A DNA stretch of 64,000 nt from Mycobacterium colombiense (GTDB taxonomy: Bacteria; Actinomycetota; Actinomycetes; Mycobacteriales; Mycobacteriaceae). Both the position numbers and the translations under genes were made by a program. The stretch is taken from contig NZ_LZSX01000014.1 of the NCBI RefSeq assembly GCF_001665835.1, forward strand, positions 113,336-177,335, in the 5' to 3' direction. A model generated the notes under the pieces. It was not told the DNA's origin, searched no databases, and saw only the letters and a program-made list of their open reading frames with translations. Shown one piece after another: positions 44,375 through 52,534 of the stretch (position 1 is the first letter of the stretch; the number at the start of each line of letters is the position of its first letter).

Positions 44375-45850
44375 ATGGTCGCACTCGGCAACATCACCGA
44401 ATGGCAACCACCGAATGGTCCGCTCACGATGTGGACGCCCGCACCCGCGTCGCATGACGCGGCCCGCACCGCGCGCCGCTCTGAGCTGGCTCCGAGTTAC
44501 CAACAGAATCAACATCTTTGGGCCGCCAACATCGGCAACGCGATGAGCAGGCAGCTACCCCGCCTGATGGTCGTGGCGTGGGACATCCCGGGCGTGTGTG
44601 ACATTCCGGCGATGACAGCAACCATCAATGCACACGTCCGGCGCCAGGACACCTACCACAATTGGTTCGAATTCGAGGACGGCCAAATCGTGCGGCGCAC
44701 GATCGACGACCCCGCCGTCATCGATATGGTTCCGGTGCCGTTCGGGCAGATGAGCCGCGACCAGGTGCGCACCCACGTACTGACGACCACCCCGGAAACG
44801 CTCGAATGGGGTTGCTTCACATTCGGTGTCGTCGAGCACGCCGACTATTTCACCTTCTATGCCAGTGTCGACCACCTACACATCGACGGCTTGTCAGCCG
44901 GGCTGATCTTCGTCGACATCCACCTGACGTATCAGGAACTGTCGCAGGGCGAACATCAGCATCAGCCCGAGCTACCCGAGGTCAGGAGCTATTGCGACTA
45001 CGCCGCGCGGCAGCGCGAAATGGCTGCGACCCTGGATCTGTCGTCGCCCGAGATCAAGGACTGGATCGCATTCGGCCGCGACACCGACGGCAACTGGCCG
45101 AATTTCCCACTGCCGCTGGGGGATACCTGGGCGAGCAGCAAGGGCGACTTGGTAACGATGGATCTGCTGGACGCCGCGGAGACGGAGGCCTTCGACGCCG
45201 CGTGCGTCGCGGCCGGCGCCCGGTTCATCGGGGGAGTCCTGGCGTGCACGGCCCTGACCGACCACGAATTGACCGGCAACGAGACCTATCACGGGTTCAC
45301 GGCCAAGGACACCCGGATGCCGGGCGTCGACACGATGACCGTCGGCTGGTTTGCCAGCCTGATCCCGGTCACCGTGCCGACCGGTGGTGTCTCGTTCGCC
45401 GAGGCGGCCCGTGCGGCCCAGAAGTCCTTCGACGCCGCGAAGGGCCTCGCCGATGTCCCGTTCGAGCGGCTCTTGGAGCTCGCGACACCGGATGAGCTGG
45501 GCATCAAGCTGCCGACGCAGCTGCCAATGATGCTGTCCTTCCTGGACTTTCGCAAGATTCCCCTCGCCGGAATGTGGACCGAGACGAATTTCGGTACCTA
45601 CGGTGACAACCTGTCAGCCGGCGGCATCAACATGTGGATCAACCGGCACGCCGAAAAGACCACGGTGACAATATCATTCCCGGACAACGAGATAGCGCGT
45701 GAGTCGGTGCATCGCTACATCGCCACCTTGACCGAAGTGTGCGCGAAAGTCGCCAAAACCGCGTCGGCGCACCCGGGTGTTGCTGCATCCCGGGAGGATT
45801 CGGGTGAGCAGCAAGACTTTGCCGAAGAAGACGACACCGAGGCGGCCTAG
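44375..45850 (+). CDS. PapA-like acyltransferase, copy 2
   Basis: 491-residue paralogue of the copy at 41163-42638, with the same catalytic HLHIDG (His167, Asp171) and SYQQNQHLWA motif. Differences cluster in residues 50-125 and in the C-terminal 40, which could alter substrate choice. The start MVALGNITEWQ matches copy 1; the frame is open further upstream, but those residues are not conserved. The region around residue 265-290 is nearly identical in DNA to copy 1, suggesting gene conversion. It is coupled to the second WS/DGAT-like gene. Confidence 0.85.
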   Translation: MVALGNITEWQPPNGPLTMWTPAPASHDAARTARRSELAPSYQQNQHLWAANIGNAMSRQLPRLMVVAWDIPGVCDIPAMTATINAHVRRQDTYHNWFEFEDGQIVRRTIDDPAVIDMVPVPFGQMSRDQVRTHVLTTTPETLEWGCFTFGVVEHADYFTFYASVDHLHIDGLSAGLIFVDIHLTYQELSQGEHQHQPELPEVRSYCDYAARQREMAATLDLSSPEIKDWIAFGRDTDGNWPNFPLPLGDTWASSKGDLVTMDLLDAAETEAFDAACVAAGARFIGGVLACTALTDHELTGNETYHGFTAKDTRMPGVDTMTVGWFASLIPVTVPTGGVSFAEAARAAQKSFDAAKGLADVPFERLLELATPDELGIKLPTQLPMMLSFLDFRKIPLAGMWTETNFGTYGDNLSAGGINMWINRHAEKTTVTISFPDNEIARESVHRYIATLTEVCAKVAKTASAHPGVAASREDSGEQQDFAEEDDTEAA

Positions 45851-45852
45851 GC

Positions 45853-47205
45853 ATGACCAACGTACTGGATCTGGCCGACCAGACCCTCTTTCTGGGGGAG
45901 CGGGCGACGGGCACCACCAGCCTGGTGCAATGCATCTGGGTGTACGAGAGACCCGTCGACATCGACGGCCTGAAAAGGTTTCATGACCACTTGGGCAGGG
46001 GGAGGTTGGCCCGCCGGATCGAGCGGTCGCCCTTGCCGTTCGGCCGGCACCGCTGGGTGTCGCCCGGCGAGCAGCCCGGCCTCGAGATCGTCGCGACGCC
46101 CCGTCCGCGTGAGGAATTCGACGACTGGTGCAGCGAGCAGGCCGGTAAGCGGCCGGACGCCGAGCAAGGACCCGGATGGCGCCTCGCGGTGCTCCCGTTC
46201 ACCGACGGGGGGGCGGCGGTCAGCCTGGTCATCACCCATTGCCTCAGTGACGGCGTCGGACTCTGCGAGGCGGTGGCGGATGCGGCATCCGGACGGGACG
46301 CGGCGCAGGGCTGGCCCGCCGCGTCGTCACGGCGGCGGTGGCGGGCGCTGCGCGAGGATGCACGCCAAACCGTCCGTGACACACCCGATATCGGTCGGGC
46401 GGTCGCCGCGGCCGCGCGCCTGGCCCGGGCCGGCCGCCCGGGTGGCGGCGCCGTCGCCGTGCCGCCCGCACAGCGGCTCGCGCCGTTGGCCGGCCCGGAC
46501 CGAAGCATCACGCTTCCCGCCGCGACGCTCTTCATCGACGCCGACGAGTGGGACGCGCGCGCCCACGCGCTCGGGGGAAGCAGCAACGCGCTACTCGCGG
46601 GCATGGCGGCCCGCCTCGCACAGCGAGTGGGCCGGGTCGCCGCCGACGGTTCGATCAACGTGGGGATGCCGGTCAACGAGCGCACCCCGGGCGACACTCG
46701 GGCGAACGCTGTCACGAATGTCGACATCACTATCGAGTCCGCGCACGCGATGGACCTGCGCGAGATCCGCGCGGCAATCAAGCAAGCGCTGGTTCGACAT
46801 CAGGATGTGCCCGACGAGCGGTGGGCGTTGCTGCCGCTGGTTCCGTTGATACCCAAGCGGATCTTCCGGCGGCTGATCAGCGTGGCCACCGGTAGCGCAA
46901 CCGCCGTCGTGTCGTCCAACCTCGGTGCACTCGACCCGGCCACCAACCGGCCGGACGGCACGGACGCCGACTACTTCGCGATGAAGTCGCTGTACCCGGG
47001 GGTGACCAGCGCGACGATGCAGCGCACCAACGGGGTGCTGGCGTTGTTGTCGGGACGGGCGCACGGGCAAGTCTTCGTCTCGGTTCTCGGCTACGAGCCG
47101 GGCGGAGACAACTCGGATGAGGGCCTGAGACAACATATTTCCAATACGTTGAGCGACTTCTCGCTCACCGCCATGACGGACTGGCGCACGGTCAGCCGGG
47201 TGTGA
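45853..47205 (+). CDS. WS/DGAT-like acyltransferase, copy 2
   Basis: 450-residue paralogue of the protein encoded at 42641-43990. It keeps VLDLADQTLFLGERATGTTS, the catalytic HCLSDG (His129, Asp133), NVGMPVNERTPGDTRANAV and VSSNLGALDPATNRPDG. The linker at about 190-215 differs most (Pro/Ala-rich here). It ends 15 bp before the stop of the convergent TetR gene. Both active-site residues are intact, so both copies are probably functional. Confidence 0.82.
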   Translation: MTNVLDLADQTLFLGERATGTTSLVQCIWVYERPVDIDGLKRFHDHLGRGRLARRIERSPLPFGRHRWVSPGEQPGLEIVATPRPREEFDDWCSEQAGKRPDAEQGPGWRLAVLPFTDGGAAVSLVITHCLSDGVGLCEAVADAASGRDAAQGWPAASSRRRWRALREDARQTVRDTPDIGRAVAAAARLARAGRPGGGAVAVPPAQRLAPLAGPDRSITLPAATLFIDADEWDARAHALGGSSNALLAGMAARLAQRVGRVAADGSINVGMPVNERTPGDTRANAVTNVDITIESAHAMDLREIRAAIKQALVRHQDVPDERWALLPLVPLIPKRIFRRLISVATGSATAVVSSNLGALDPATNRPDGTDADYFAMKSLYPGVTSATMQRTNGVLALLSGRAHGQVFVSVLGYEPGGDNSDEGLRQHISNTLSDFSLTAMTDWRTVSRV

Positions 47206-47220
47206 GCTCGTGGTGGGACG

Positions 47221-47883
47221 CTAGGCGTCCGCGCGTGTTTCGGTGAGGCGGTACAGGTTTGGCTCGGCGAGCTCGTCGAGCAGCGCCGCCAGCTGATCGA
47301 CAAGCTGGGCCGGTTCGAGTTGGACGTCACCGGCCAGCCAGGCGCTGATGGTCTGCACGACGCCGCCGACCACGAAATGCGCGGCGGCCTTGATGCGTTC
47401 GTTCGCCGGGACCTGCAACGCGTGGCCGACGTGCTGACCGGACAGCATGGCGAACAGCGCATTGGACTCGGCGCGTTTGCGCACGATCACCGGATCGGCC
47501 AGCTGGGTGCTGAACAGCAGGCGCCCCACGCGGGGGTTTTCGGTGATGGTCCGCACGATGTTGGCCATGCCGGCGCGGGTCTGCTCGCGGGCCGGCACCG
47601 CGGCCACCGCCGCCTGGGTGGTGGCGGCCAGCTCGGCGATCACCCAGTCGAATACGCACGCGACGAACTCGTCCTTATCGGCGAAGCTCTCGTAGAAGTA
47701 CCGGGCGGCCAGGCCGGCGCCGCGGCACACCCCGCGGACGGTGACCGCCGAGATGTTCTGCTGCTCCGCCCCGAGCAGGTCCAGGCCCACCGCGAGCAAC
47801 CGGTTACGGCGGGTGGCCAGGCGCTCGGCCGCCTCGACCCCGCGGTACGGGCGCGCGCTGGACCCCTTGCTCATGGCAACCAT
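47221..47883 (-). CDS. TetR-family transcriptional regulator (Rv0275c-like)
   Basis: 220-residue TetR regulator. The helix-turn-helix region is AVTVRGVCRGAGLAARYFYE within ATRRNRLLAVGLDLLGAEQQ and FADKDEFVACVFDWVI. It is divergent from the MpaB-like gene, with two copies of a 20-bp direct repeat right after its own start, probably its operator. It corresponds to Rv0275c, next to Rv0276. The start ATG at 47883 or the next ATG (codon 4) are both possible. Confidence 0.85.
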   Translation of the reverse strand: MVAMSKGSSARPYRGVEAAERLATRRNRLLAVGLDLLGAEQQNISAVTVRGVCRGAGLAARYFYESFADKDEFVACVFDWVIAELAATTQAAVAAVPAREQTRAGMANIVRTITENPRVGRLLFSTQLADPVIVRKRAESNALFAMLSGQHVGHALQVPANERIKAAAHFVVGGVVQTISAWLAGDVQLEPAQLVDQLAALLDELAEPNLYRLTETRADA

Positions 47884-47922
47884 CTTGACACTAACGCCCG
47901 GCTCTTGACACTAACGCCCGGC
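47883..47922. promoter_or_regulatory. two perfect 20-bp direct repeats in the TetR/MpaB divergent promoter
   Basis: TCTTGACACTAACGCCCGGC occurs at 47883-47902 and again at 47903-47922. Each copy has a TTGACA -35-like hexamer. The repeats lie immediately upstream of the TetR start and 65-105 bp before the MpaB-like gene: an operator pair, or a recent 20-bp duplication that doubles a -35 element. Confidence 0.65.
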
Positions 47923-47987
47923 CACGACAATATCAGGAAACGAGCGTTCGCACATTTGCAGGACAAGCGCCGCGGGAGGACCTGACG

Positions 47988-48896
47988 ATGGCAATTCACG
48001 AGCCGGTGCACCAGCCCATTGGGCACGTCGAGCGCCGAGCCACCGACCCGCCCCGCCCGCAGCGGCGCCGGCGGCGGCGGGCGCTGGGGATCGACGAGGG
48101 TTTGATGGGCGTCGCATTGCTGGCGGGCCCGGCGAACGTGATCATGCAACTGGCCCATCCCGGCGTCGGATACGGCGTGATGGAGAGCCGCGTCGAAAGC
48201 GGCCGGGTCGACCTGCACCCGATCAAGCGCGCCCGCACCACCTTCACCTACCTGGCCGTCGCGACCAACGGCAGCGACGCCCAGAAGGACGCCTTCCGCC
48301 GCGCGGTCAACCGCGCCCACGCACAGGTCTATTCGACCCCGGAAAGCCCGGTGTCCTACAACGCGTTCGATCCCGCGCTGCAGCTGTGGGTCGGGGCCTG
48401 CCTGTACAAGGGCGGCCTCGACATCTACCGCATGTTCATCGGTGAGCTCGACGGTGAGGACGCCGACCGTCACTATCGCGAGGGCATGACGCTGGCCACC
48501 ACCCTGCAGGTGCCCCCGAAGATGTGGCCCGCCGACCGTGCGGCGTTCGACCGTTACTGGGAAGAGCAGCTCGCCAAGGTGCACATCGACGACGCCGTGC
48601 GCGAGTACCTGTTTCCCATTGCCGCCAACCGGATTCGGGGCGTGACACTGCCGCGCCCGCTGCAGCGCCTCTCCGACAACTTCGCGCTGCTGATCACCAC
48701 GGGCTTCCTGCCGCAGCGGTTCCGCGACGAGATGCGGCTGCCCTGGGACGCGACCAAGCAGCGCCGCTTCGACCGGCTGATCGCCGTGTTGGCCACGGTG
48801 AACCGGTATCTCCCGCGGTTCATCCGGCGGTTCCCGTTCAACGTCTTGCTGCACGACCTGGACCGCAGGATCAAGAAGGGCCGTCCACTGGTGTAG
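47988..48896 (+). CDS. MpaB/rubber oxygenase-like protein (DUF2236, Rv0276-like)
   Basis: 302-residue protein of the DUF2236 family (MpaB, latex-clearing protein-type), putative b-type haem oxygenases. Family motifs: MQLAHPGVGYGVMESRVESG near residue 50 (conserved His), TTFTYLAVATNGSDAQ, and a C-terminal Arg-rich helix. The N-terminal 35 residues are Arg/Pro-rich and precede the family domain. It is divergent from the TetR gene, which likely controls it. Substrate unknown. Confidence 0.85.
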   Translation: MAIHEPVHQPIGHVERRATDPPRPQRRRRRRALGIDEGLMGVALLAGPANVIMQLAHPGVGYGVMESRVESGRVDLHPIKRARTTFTYLAVATNGSDAQKDAFRRAVNRAHAQVYSTPESPVSYNAFDPALQLWVGACLYKGGLDIYRMFIGELDGEDADRHYREGMTLATTLQVPPKMWPADRAAFDRYWEEQLAKVHIDDAVREYLFPIAANRIRGVTLPRPLQRLSDNFALLITTGFLPQRFRDEMRLPWDATKQRRFDRLIAVLATVNRYLPRFIRRFPFNVLLHDLDRRIKKGRPLV

Positions 48897-48900
48897 CGCG

Positions 48901-48923
48901 CGAGGCGGAAAGCCGCCTCGTTT
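48901..48923 (+). terminator. intrinsic terminator after the MpaB-like gene
   Basis: CGAGGCGG-AAAG-CCGCCTCG, a perfect 8-bp stem with a 4-nt loop followed by TTT, 4 bp after the stop codon. The U run is short. Confidence 0.7.
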
Positions 48924-48945
48924 GAAAACGATAATCATATTTATT
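48924..48945. promoter_or_regulatory. degenerate Zur-like box before the first PPE-PPW gene
   Basis: GAAAACGATAATCATATTTA contains the GATAATCAT half of the clear box at 50772-50784 and lies at the same distance from its PPE start. The second arm is weak. Confidence 0.45.
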
Positions 48946-48948
48946 AAG

Positions 48949-48982
48949 CTCCTCAGTCTGGTAACCCTTCCAGCCTGAGGAG
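48949..48982 (+). promoter_or_regulatory. hairpin covering the ribosome binding site of the first PPE-PPW gene
   Basis: CTCCTCAGTCTGG (48949-48961), 8-nt loop, CCAGCCTGAGGAG (48970-48982): 12 of 13 positions pair. The GAGGAG ribosome binding site is wholly in the 3' arm, 5 nt before the ATG at 48988. If the transcript begins upstream of 48949, translation start would be masked. Confidence 0.6.
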
Positions 48983-48987
48983 TGCCT

Positions 48988-50550
48988 ATGTCGGCGCCAA
49001 TTTGGATGGCCTCGCCGCCCGAACTACATTCCGCGCTGCTCAGCAGCGGCCCCGGACCCGGGCCGTTGTTGGCCGCGGCTGGTGCCTGGTCGCAACTGAG
49101 TGCCGAATATTCTTCTGCCGCAGAAGAATTGAGCACGTTGCTGGCGGCAGCCCAGACTGGGGCGTGGCAGGGCCCCACCAGCGAGTCGTACGCGGCCGCG
49201 CACGCGCCGTACCTGGCCTGGTTGACGAAATCGAGCGCCGACAGCGCCACGGCCGCCAGTCAACACGAGGTGGCCGCCGCGGCGTACACGGCAGCCTTGA
49301 CCGCCATGCCGACACTGCCGGAACTGGCCACCAACCACGTCGTGCACGGAGCCCTGATGGCGACCAATTTCTTCGGAGTCAACACGGTTCCCATCGCGGT
49401 CAATGAGGCCGACTACGCGCGGATGTGGACTCAGGCGGCCACCACGATGTCCACTTACCAAGCGGTGTCCACCGCCGCGGTCGCGTCGACACCGCCATCC
49501 GATCCGGCGCCGCCCATCGTGAAATCCGATGCGTCAAGCGACGATTCGGGCGGCGTGGACCATGACCCCAAGATCGACAATCCGTTCAATGACTTCATCG
49601 CGAACATCCTGAGGAACTTGGGGATTAACTGGGACCCCGCCAATGGAACGGTGAACGGGCTGGATTACGACGCCTACACGAACGCCGGGCAACCCATCTT
49701 CTGGGTGGTGCGCGCCCTGGAGCTGCTGGAGGATTTCGAGCAGTTCGGCTACTACCTGGTGCACAATCCCGCGTTGGCCTTTCAGTACCTGGTCCAACTC
49801 ATCCTGTTCGACTGGCCGACGCACATCCTCGAGATTTTCATGAGCCAGCCGGAGTTGTTGGCCCCCGCACTCCTCCTCGTGGCCGCCCCCTTCGGCGCCG
49901 TCGCCGGCTTCGCCGGGTTGGCGGGCCTGGCCGGCATTCCCCAGCCCGTGGTCGTCCCGGCGCCGGCGCCGGTGCCGGCCCCGGCGCCCAGTCCGTTGCC
50001 GGTCGTTGCCATGGCCCCGGCCCCCGTCGCGGCGGCCGCAGCTCCGGCCTCGGTCCCGGCTCCGGCGCCCGCCCCCACGGCGACGACGGTGGCCAGTGCG
50101 GCGCCCGCACCGCCGGCACCGGCCGCGGCCGGGTCGGGGTTCTTCCCTCCCTATGTCGTCGGCCCCCCAGGCATTGGAACCGGCTCCGGGATGAGCACGA
50201 GCGCCAGCTCCGGTGCGAAAAAGAAAGCCCCCGAACCCGACAGCGCCGCGGCGGGGGCGGCCGCCGCCGCGCGGGGTGCGGTGGGGGCGCGCCGGCGCCG
50301 TCGTGCAGCCCAGCGTGGGCACGGCGATGAGTTCTTGGACATGAACGTCGAAGTCGATCCGGACTGGGACGGGCCGCTGGCGTCGGGTTCCGGCGCCGGC
50401 ACTTTGGGGTTCGCCGGCACGGAGCGCAGCGAAGCGGCTGCCGCGGCGACCGGATTGGCCACGCTGACCGGCGACGAGTTCGGCGGCGGTCCCACGATGC
50501 CGATGACGCCGGGCACCTGGGACCCGGACCGCGCCGACGAGGAGAATTAA
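48988..50550 (+). CDS. PPE family protein, PPW subfamily
   Basis: 520-residue PPE protein, a surface/secreted protein class exported by ESX systems. The PPE domain fills residues 1-170: PIWMASPPELHSALLSSGPG, the WxG-type turn and LAWLTKSSADSATAASQHE. A linker with NPFNDFIANILRNLGINWDP follows, then a long Ala/Pro-rich stretch. The C-terminus carries the subfamily marks LGFAGT and PMTPGTW (PxxPxxW). The ATG at 48988 is chosen by GAGGAG 5-6 nt upstream. It stands where M. tuberculosis has PPE3 (Rv0280), of the same subfamily and Zur-controlled. No PE partner precedes it. A paralogue follows. Confidence 0.9.
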   Translation: MSAPIWMASPPELHSALLSSGPGPGPLLAAAGAWSQLSAEYSSAAEELSTLLAAAQTGAWQGPTSESYAAAHAPYLAWLTKSSADSATAASQHEVAAAAYTAALTAMPTLPELATNHVVHGALMATNFFGVNTVPIAVNEADYARMWTQAATTMSTYQAVSTAAVASTPPSDPAPPIVKSDASSDDSGGVDHDPKIDNPFNDFIANILRNLGINWDPANGTVNGLDYDAYTNAGQPIFWVVRALELLEDFEQFGYYLVHNPALAFQYLVQLILFDWPTHILEIFMSQPELLAPALLLVAAPFGAVAGFAGLAGLAGIPQPVVVPAPAPVPAPAPSPLPVVAMAPAPVAAAAAPASVPAPAPAPTATTVASAAPAPPAPAAAGSGFFPPYVVGPPGIGTGSGMSTSASSGAKKKAPEPDSAAAGAAAAARGAVGARRRRRAAQRGHGDEFLDMNVEVDPDWDGPLASGSGAGTLGFAGTERSEAAAAATGLATLTGDEFGGGPTMPMTPGTWDPDRADEEN

Positions 50551-50593
50551 CGGACGCCCGACAGCGTACCGGGCGACCTTTAGCCCTCCTTGT

Positions 50594-50628
50594 AAATGGA
50601 CTGAAAAGCAATGCTTTTCAGTCCATTT
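50594..50628. repeat. perfect 16-bp inverted repeat between the two PPE-PPW genes
   Basis: AAATGGACTGAAAAGC (50594-50609), AAT, GCTTTTCAGTCCATTT (50613-50628). The stem is AT-rich for this genome and lies 43 bp after the first PPE stop. It may terminate transcription, but no long U run follows; a recombination or protein-binding role is equally possible. Confidence 0.75.
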
Positions 50629-50753
50629 CGCAATTCCAGGCCGCCGAGGCCGCGCATCGTGGCGGCCAGCCGTGGAACTTGGGCCGCCCCGATCCGCAAT
50701 GGGCCGGCCGTTGGCGTGACCCCGCGAACATCCGCGTCAAGGCGGCGTTCATT

Positions 50754-50784
50754 TGAGAATCATTTGATAAGGATAATCATTATC
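50754..50784. promoter_or_regulatory. double Zur-like box before the second PPE-PPW gene
   Basis: TGAGAATCATTTGAT (50754-50768) is followed by GATAAGGATAATCATTATC (50766-50784), which has the perfect palindrome GATAATCATTATC. Both relate to the Zur core TGAAAATCATTTTCA found five times further right. It lies 48 bp upstream of the start codon. Confidence 0.65.
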
Positions 50785-50794
50785 AGTAAGCTTC

Positions 50795-50826
50795 CTCCTG
50801 CCTGGTAAGCCTTCCAGCCCAAGGAG
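50795..50826 (+). promoter_or_regulatory. hairpin covering the ribosome binding site of the second PPE-PPW gene
   Basis: CTCCT (50795-50799) can pair with AGGAG (50822-50826) and CTGG (50802-50805) with CCAG (50814-50817), enclosing an 8-nt loop. The design matches the hairpin before the first PPE gene although the bases differ. Confidence 0.5.
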
Positions 50827-50831
50827 TACCT

Positions 50832-52475
50832 ATGACGGCGCCAATATGGATGGCCTCGCCGCCGGAGTTGCATTCCGCGCTGCTCAGCAGCGGTCCGGGC
50901 CCCGCGTCGTTGCTTTCCGCCGCCAGTACATGGTCGGAGTTGAGCACCGAATACGCTTCAGCGGCCGAGCAGCTCAGCGCACTGTTGGCGCAGGTGCAGG
51001 CCGGAGCATGGGAAGGGCCGAGTTCGGAGTCGTATGTGGCCGCACATGTCCCGTACTTGGCGTGGCTGACGAAGTCCAGCGCCGACAGCGCGGCGGTGGC
51101 CGCTCAACATGAGGTTGCCGCCGCGGCCTACACCGCGGCGTTGGCGGCGATGCCGACATTGCCGGAGCTGGCCGCCAACCATGCGATTCACGGGACGCTG
51201 CTGGCGACCAATTTCTTCGGGGTCAACACCATCCCGATCGCGGTCAATGAGGCGGACTACGCGCGGATGTGGACCCAGGCCGCGACCACGATGACCACCT
51301 ATCAAGCGGTCTCCACCGCGGCGGTGGCGGCCACGCCGCCGGCCGACCCGCCACCGCCGATCGTGAAAGCCACCGACCCGTCCTCTAACGACAACTCTGG
51401 GACGGACCTCACGAACGACTTCCCGGACCCCACGGTCGACAACCCGCTGAACGACTTCATCTCGCAGATCCTGCGGCTCTTCGGCATCAATTGGAATCCC
51501 GGCCAGGGGACAGTCAATGGACTGCCCTACGACGCCTATACAAACCCGGGCCAACTGATGTATTGGGTTGTGCGAGCGCTGGAACTTCTCGAGGATTTCG
51601 AACAGTACGGCGTGTACCTGCAGCAGAATCCCGCGTTGGCTGCTGCGTATATGGTCGCCCTCCAGACGTCGGACTGGCCGACTCATCTAGCCCAGATTGC
51701 CAGCTGGTTATCCAGCGCGCCGCAGTTGCTGCTAGTTCCGGCCCTTTTGGCGGTCGCCCCGCTGGGCGCCGTCGGCGGCTTGGCGGGGCTGGCCGGGCTG
51801 GCCGCAATCCCTCAACCCGCGGTCGTTCCGGCACCCCCGGCACCGGCTGCGCCTGCGCCGCCCGCTGTGGCACCGACGCCCGCAACAACCCCAATCGCCG
51901 CGTCGGCGGCGGCACCCGCCTCGGCGCCCGCACCGGCACCCACTCCCACGGCCAGCACCGTCGTCAGTTCCGCCCCGGCGGGGGCGCCGCCGGCGGCCCC
52001 CGTCCCACCGGGCTTCGCCCCTCCCTACCTGATAGGGCCCGGCCTTGGGCTCAGCTCGAGGATGAGTACCAGCGCCAGCTCCAGCGCGAGAAGGAAGGCG
52101 CCCGAGCCCGATGCCGCCGCCGCGGCGGCCGCCGCATCCGCGCGGGAAGCAGCGGGGGCGCGTCGGCGGCAGCGGCAGCGGCAGCGGCAGCGCGGGTATG
52201 GCGATGAGTTCATGGACATGAACGTCGAGGTCGACCCCGATTGGGGTGCGCCACCCAGCGCCGAGGCGTTGGCGTCGGCTTCCGGAGCCGGCCCTCTGGG
52301 CTTCGCCGGCACGGCGCGCAGCGCGGTGGCCCCTACCGCGAGCGGACTGGCCACGCTGGCCGGTGACGAGTTCGGCGGCGGTCCCAGGATGCCGATGATG
52401 CCGGGCACCTGGGATGCCGACCGCGCGGACGAAGGGGCGCAGGACGGCGAAAGCCGGGACAGCACCCCGGAATAA
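50832..52475 (+). CDS. PPE family protein, PPW subfamily (second copy)
   Basis: 547-residue paralogue of the preceding PPE protein. The PPE domain (1-170) is PIWMASPPELHSALLSSGPG with LAWLTKSSADSAAVAAQHEV; the linker has NPLNDFISQILRLFGINWNP; a Pro/Ala-rich middle and an Arg/Gln-rich low-complexity run (about residues 445-455) follow; the C-terminus has LGFAGT and PMMPGTW (PxxPxxW). Upstream it has a clear Zur-like box. The downstream permease gene starts after 59 bp without a terminator, so the three genes may form one zinc-responsive operon. Confidence 0.9.
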   Translation: MTAPIWMASPPELHSALLSSGPGPASLLSAASTWSELSTEYASAAEQLSALLAQVQAGAWEGPSSESYVAAHVPYLAWLTKSSADSAAVAAQHEVAAAAYTAALAAMPTLPELAANHAIHGTLLATNFFGVNTIPIAVNEADYARMWTQAATTMTTYQAVSTAAVAATPPADPPPPIVKATDPSSNDNSGTDLTNDFPDPTVDNPLNDFISQILRLFGINWNPGQGTVNGLPYDAYTNPGQLMYWVVRALELLEDFEQYGVYLQQNPALAAAYMVALQTSDWPTHLAQIASWLSSAPQLLLVPALLAVAPLGAVGGLAGLAGLAAIPQPAVVPAPPAPAAPAPPAVAPTPATTPIAASAAAPASAPAPAPTPTASTVVSSAPAGAPPAAPVPPGFAPPYLIGPGLGLSSRMSTSASSSARRKAPEPDAAAAAAAASAREAAGARRRQRQRQRQRGYGDEFMDMNVEVDPDWGAPPSAEALASASGAGPLGFAGTARSAVAPTASGLATLAGDEFGGGPRMPMMPGTWDADRADEGAQDGESRDSTPE

Positions 52476-52534
52476 GCCGGCGGCACCGGCTTGTCCGGAG
52501 CGTCGGTCTGCGGGCGCGCTGACATACTGAGACG

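Larger units (their letters stand above)
40973..47205 (+). repeat. tandem duplication of a two-gene acyltransferase cassette
   Basis: Unit 1 is about 40973-43990 and unit 2 about 44180-47205. The start codons of both genes are exactly 3,212 bp apart in the two units, protein lengths are equal or nearly so (491/491 and 449/450), and the intergenic gap is 2 bp in both. Promoter regions are also related. Divergence is considerable except for near-identical blocks such as 41953-42028 with 45168-45243. Confidence 0.85.

Noticed and set aside
50766..50784. Reading the box before the second PPE gene as a Fur/IdeR iron box
   Set aside because: It is one base from the enterobacterial Fur box, but mycobacterial iron control uses IdeR with a different motif, and the neighbours carry Zur boxes and zinc-related genes, so Zur is favoured.
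52474..52492. AAGCCGG-5-CCGGCTT hairpin after the second PPE-PPW gene as terminator
   Set aside because: Only 7 bp, starts inside the stop codon and has no U tract; readthrough into the permease gene seems more likely.
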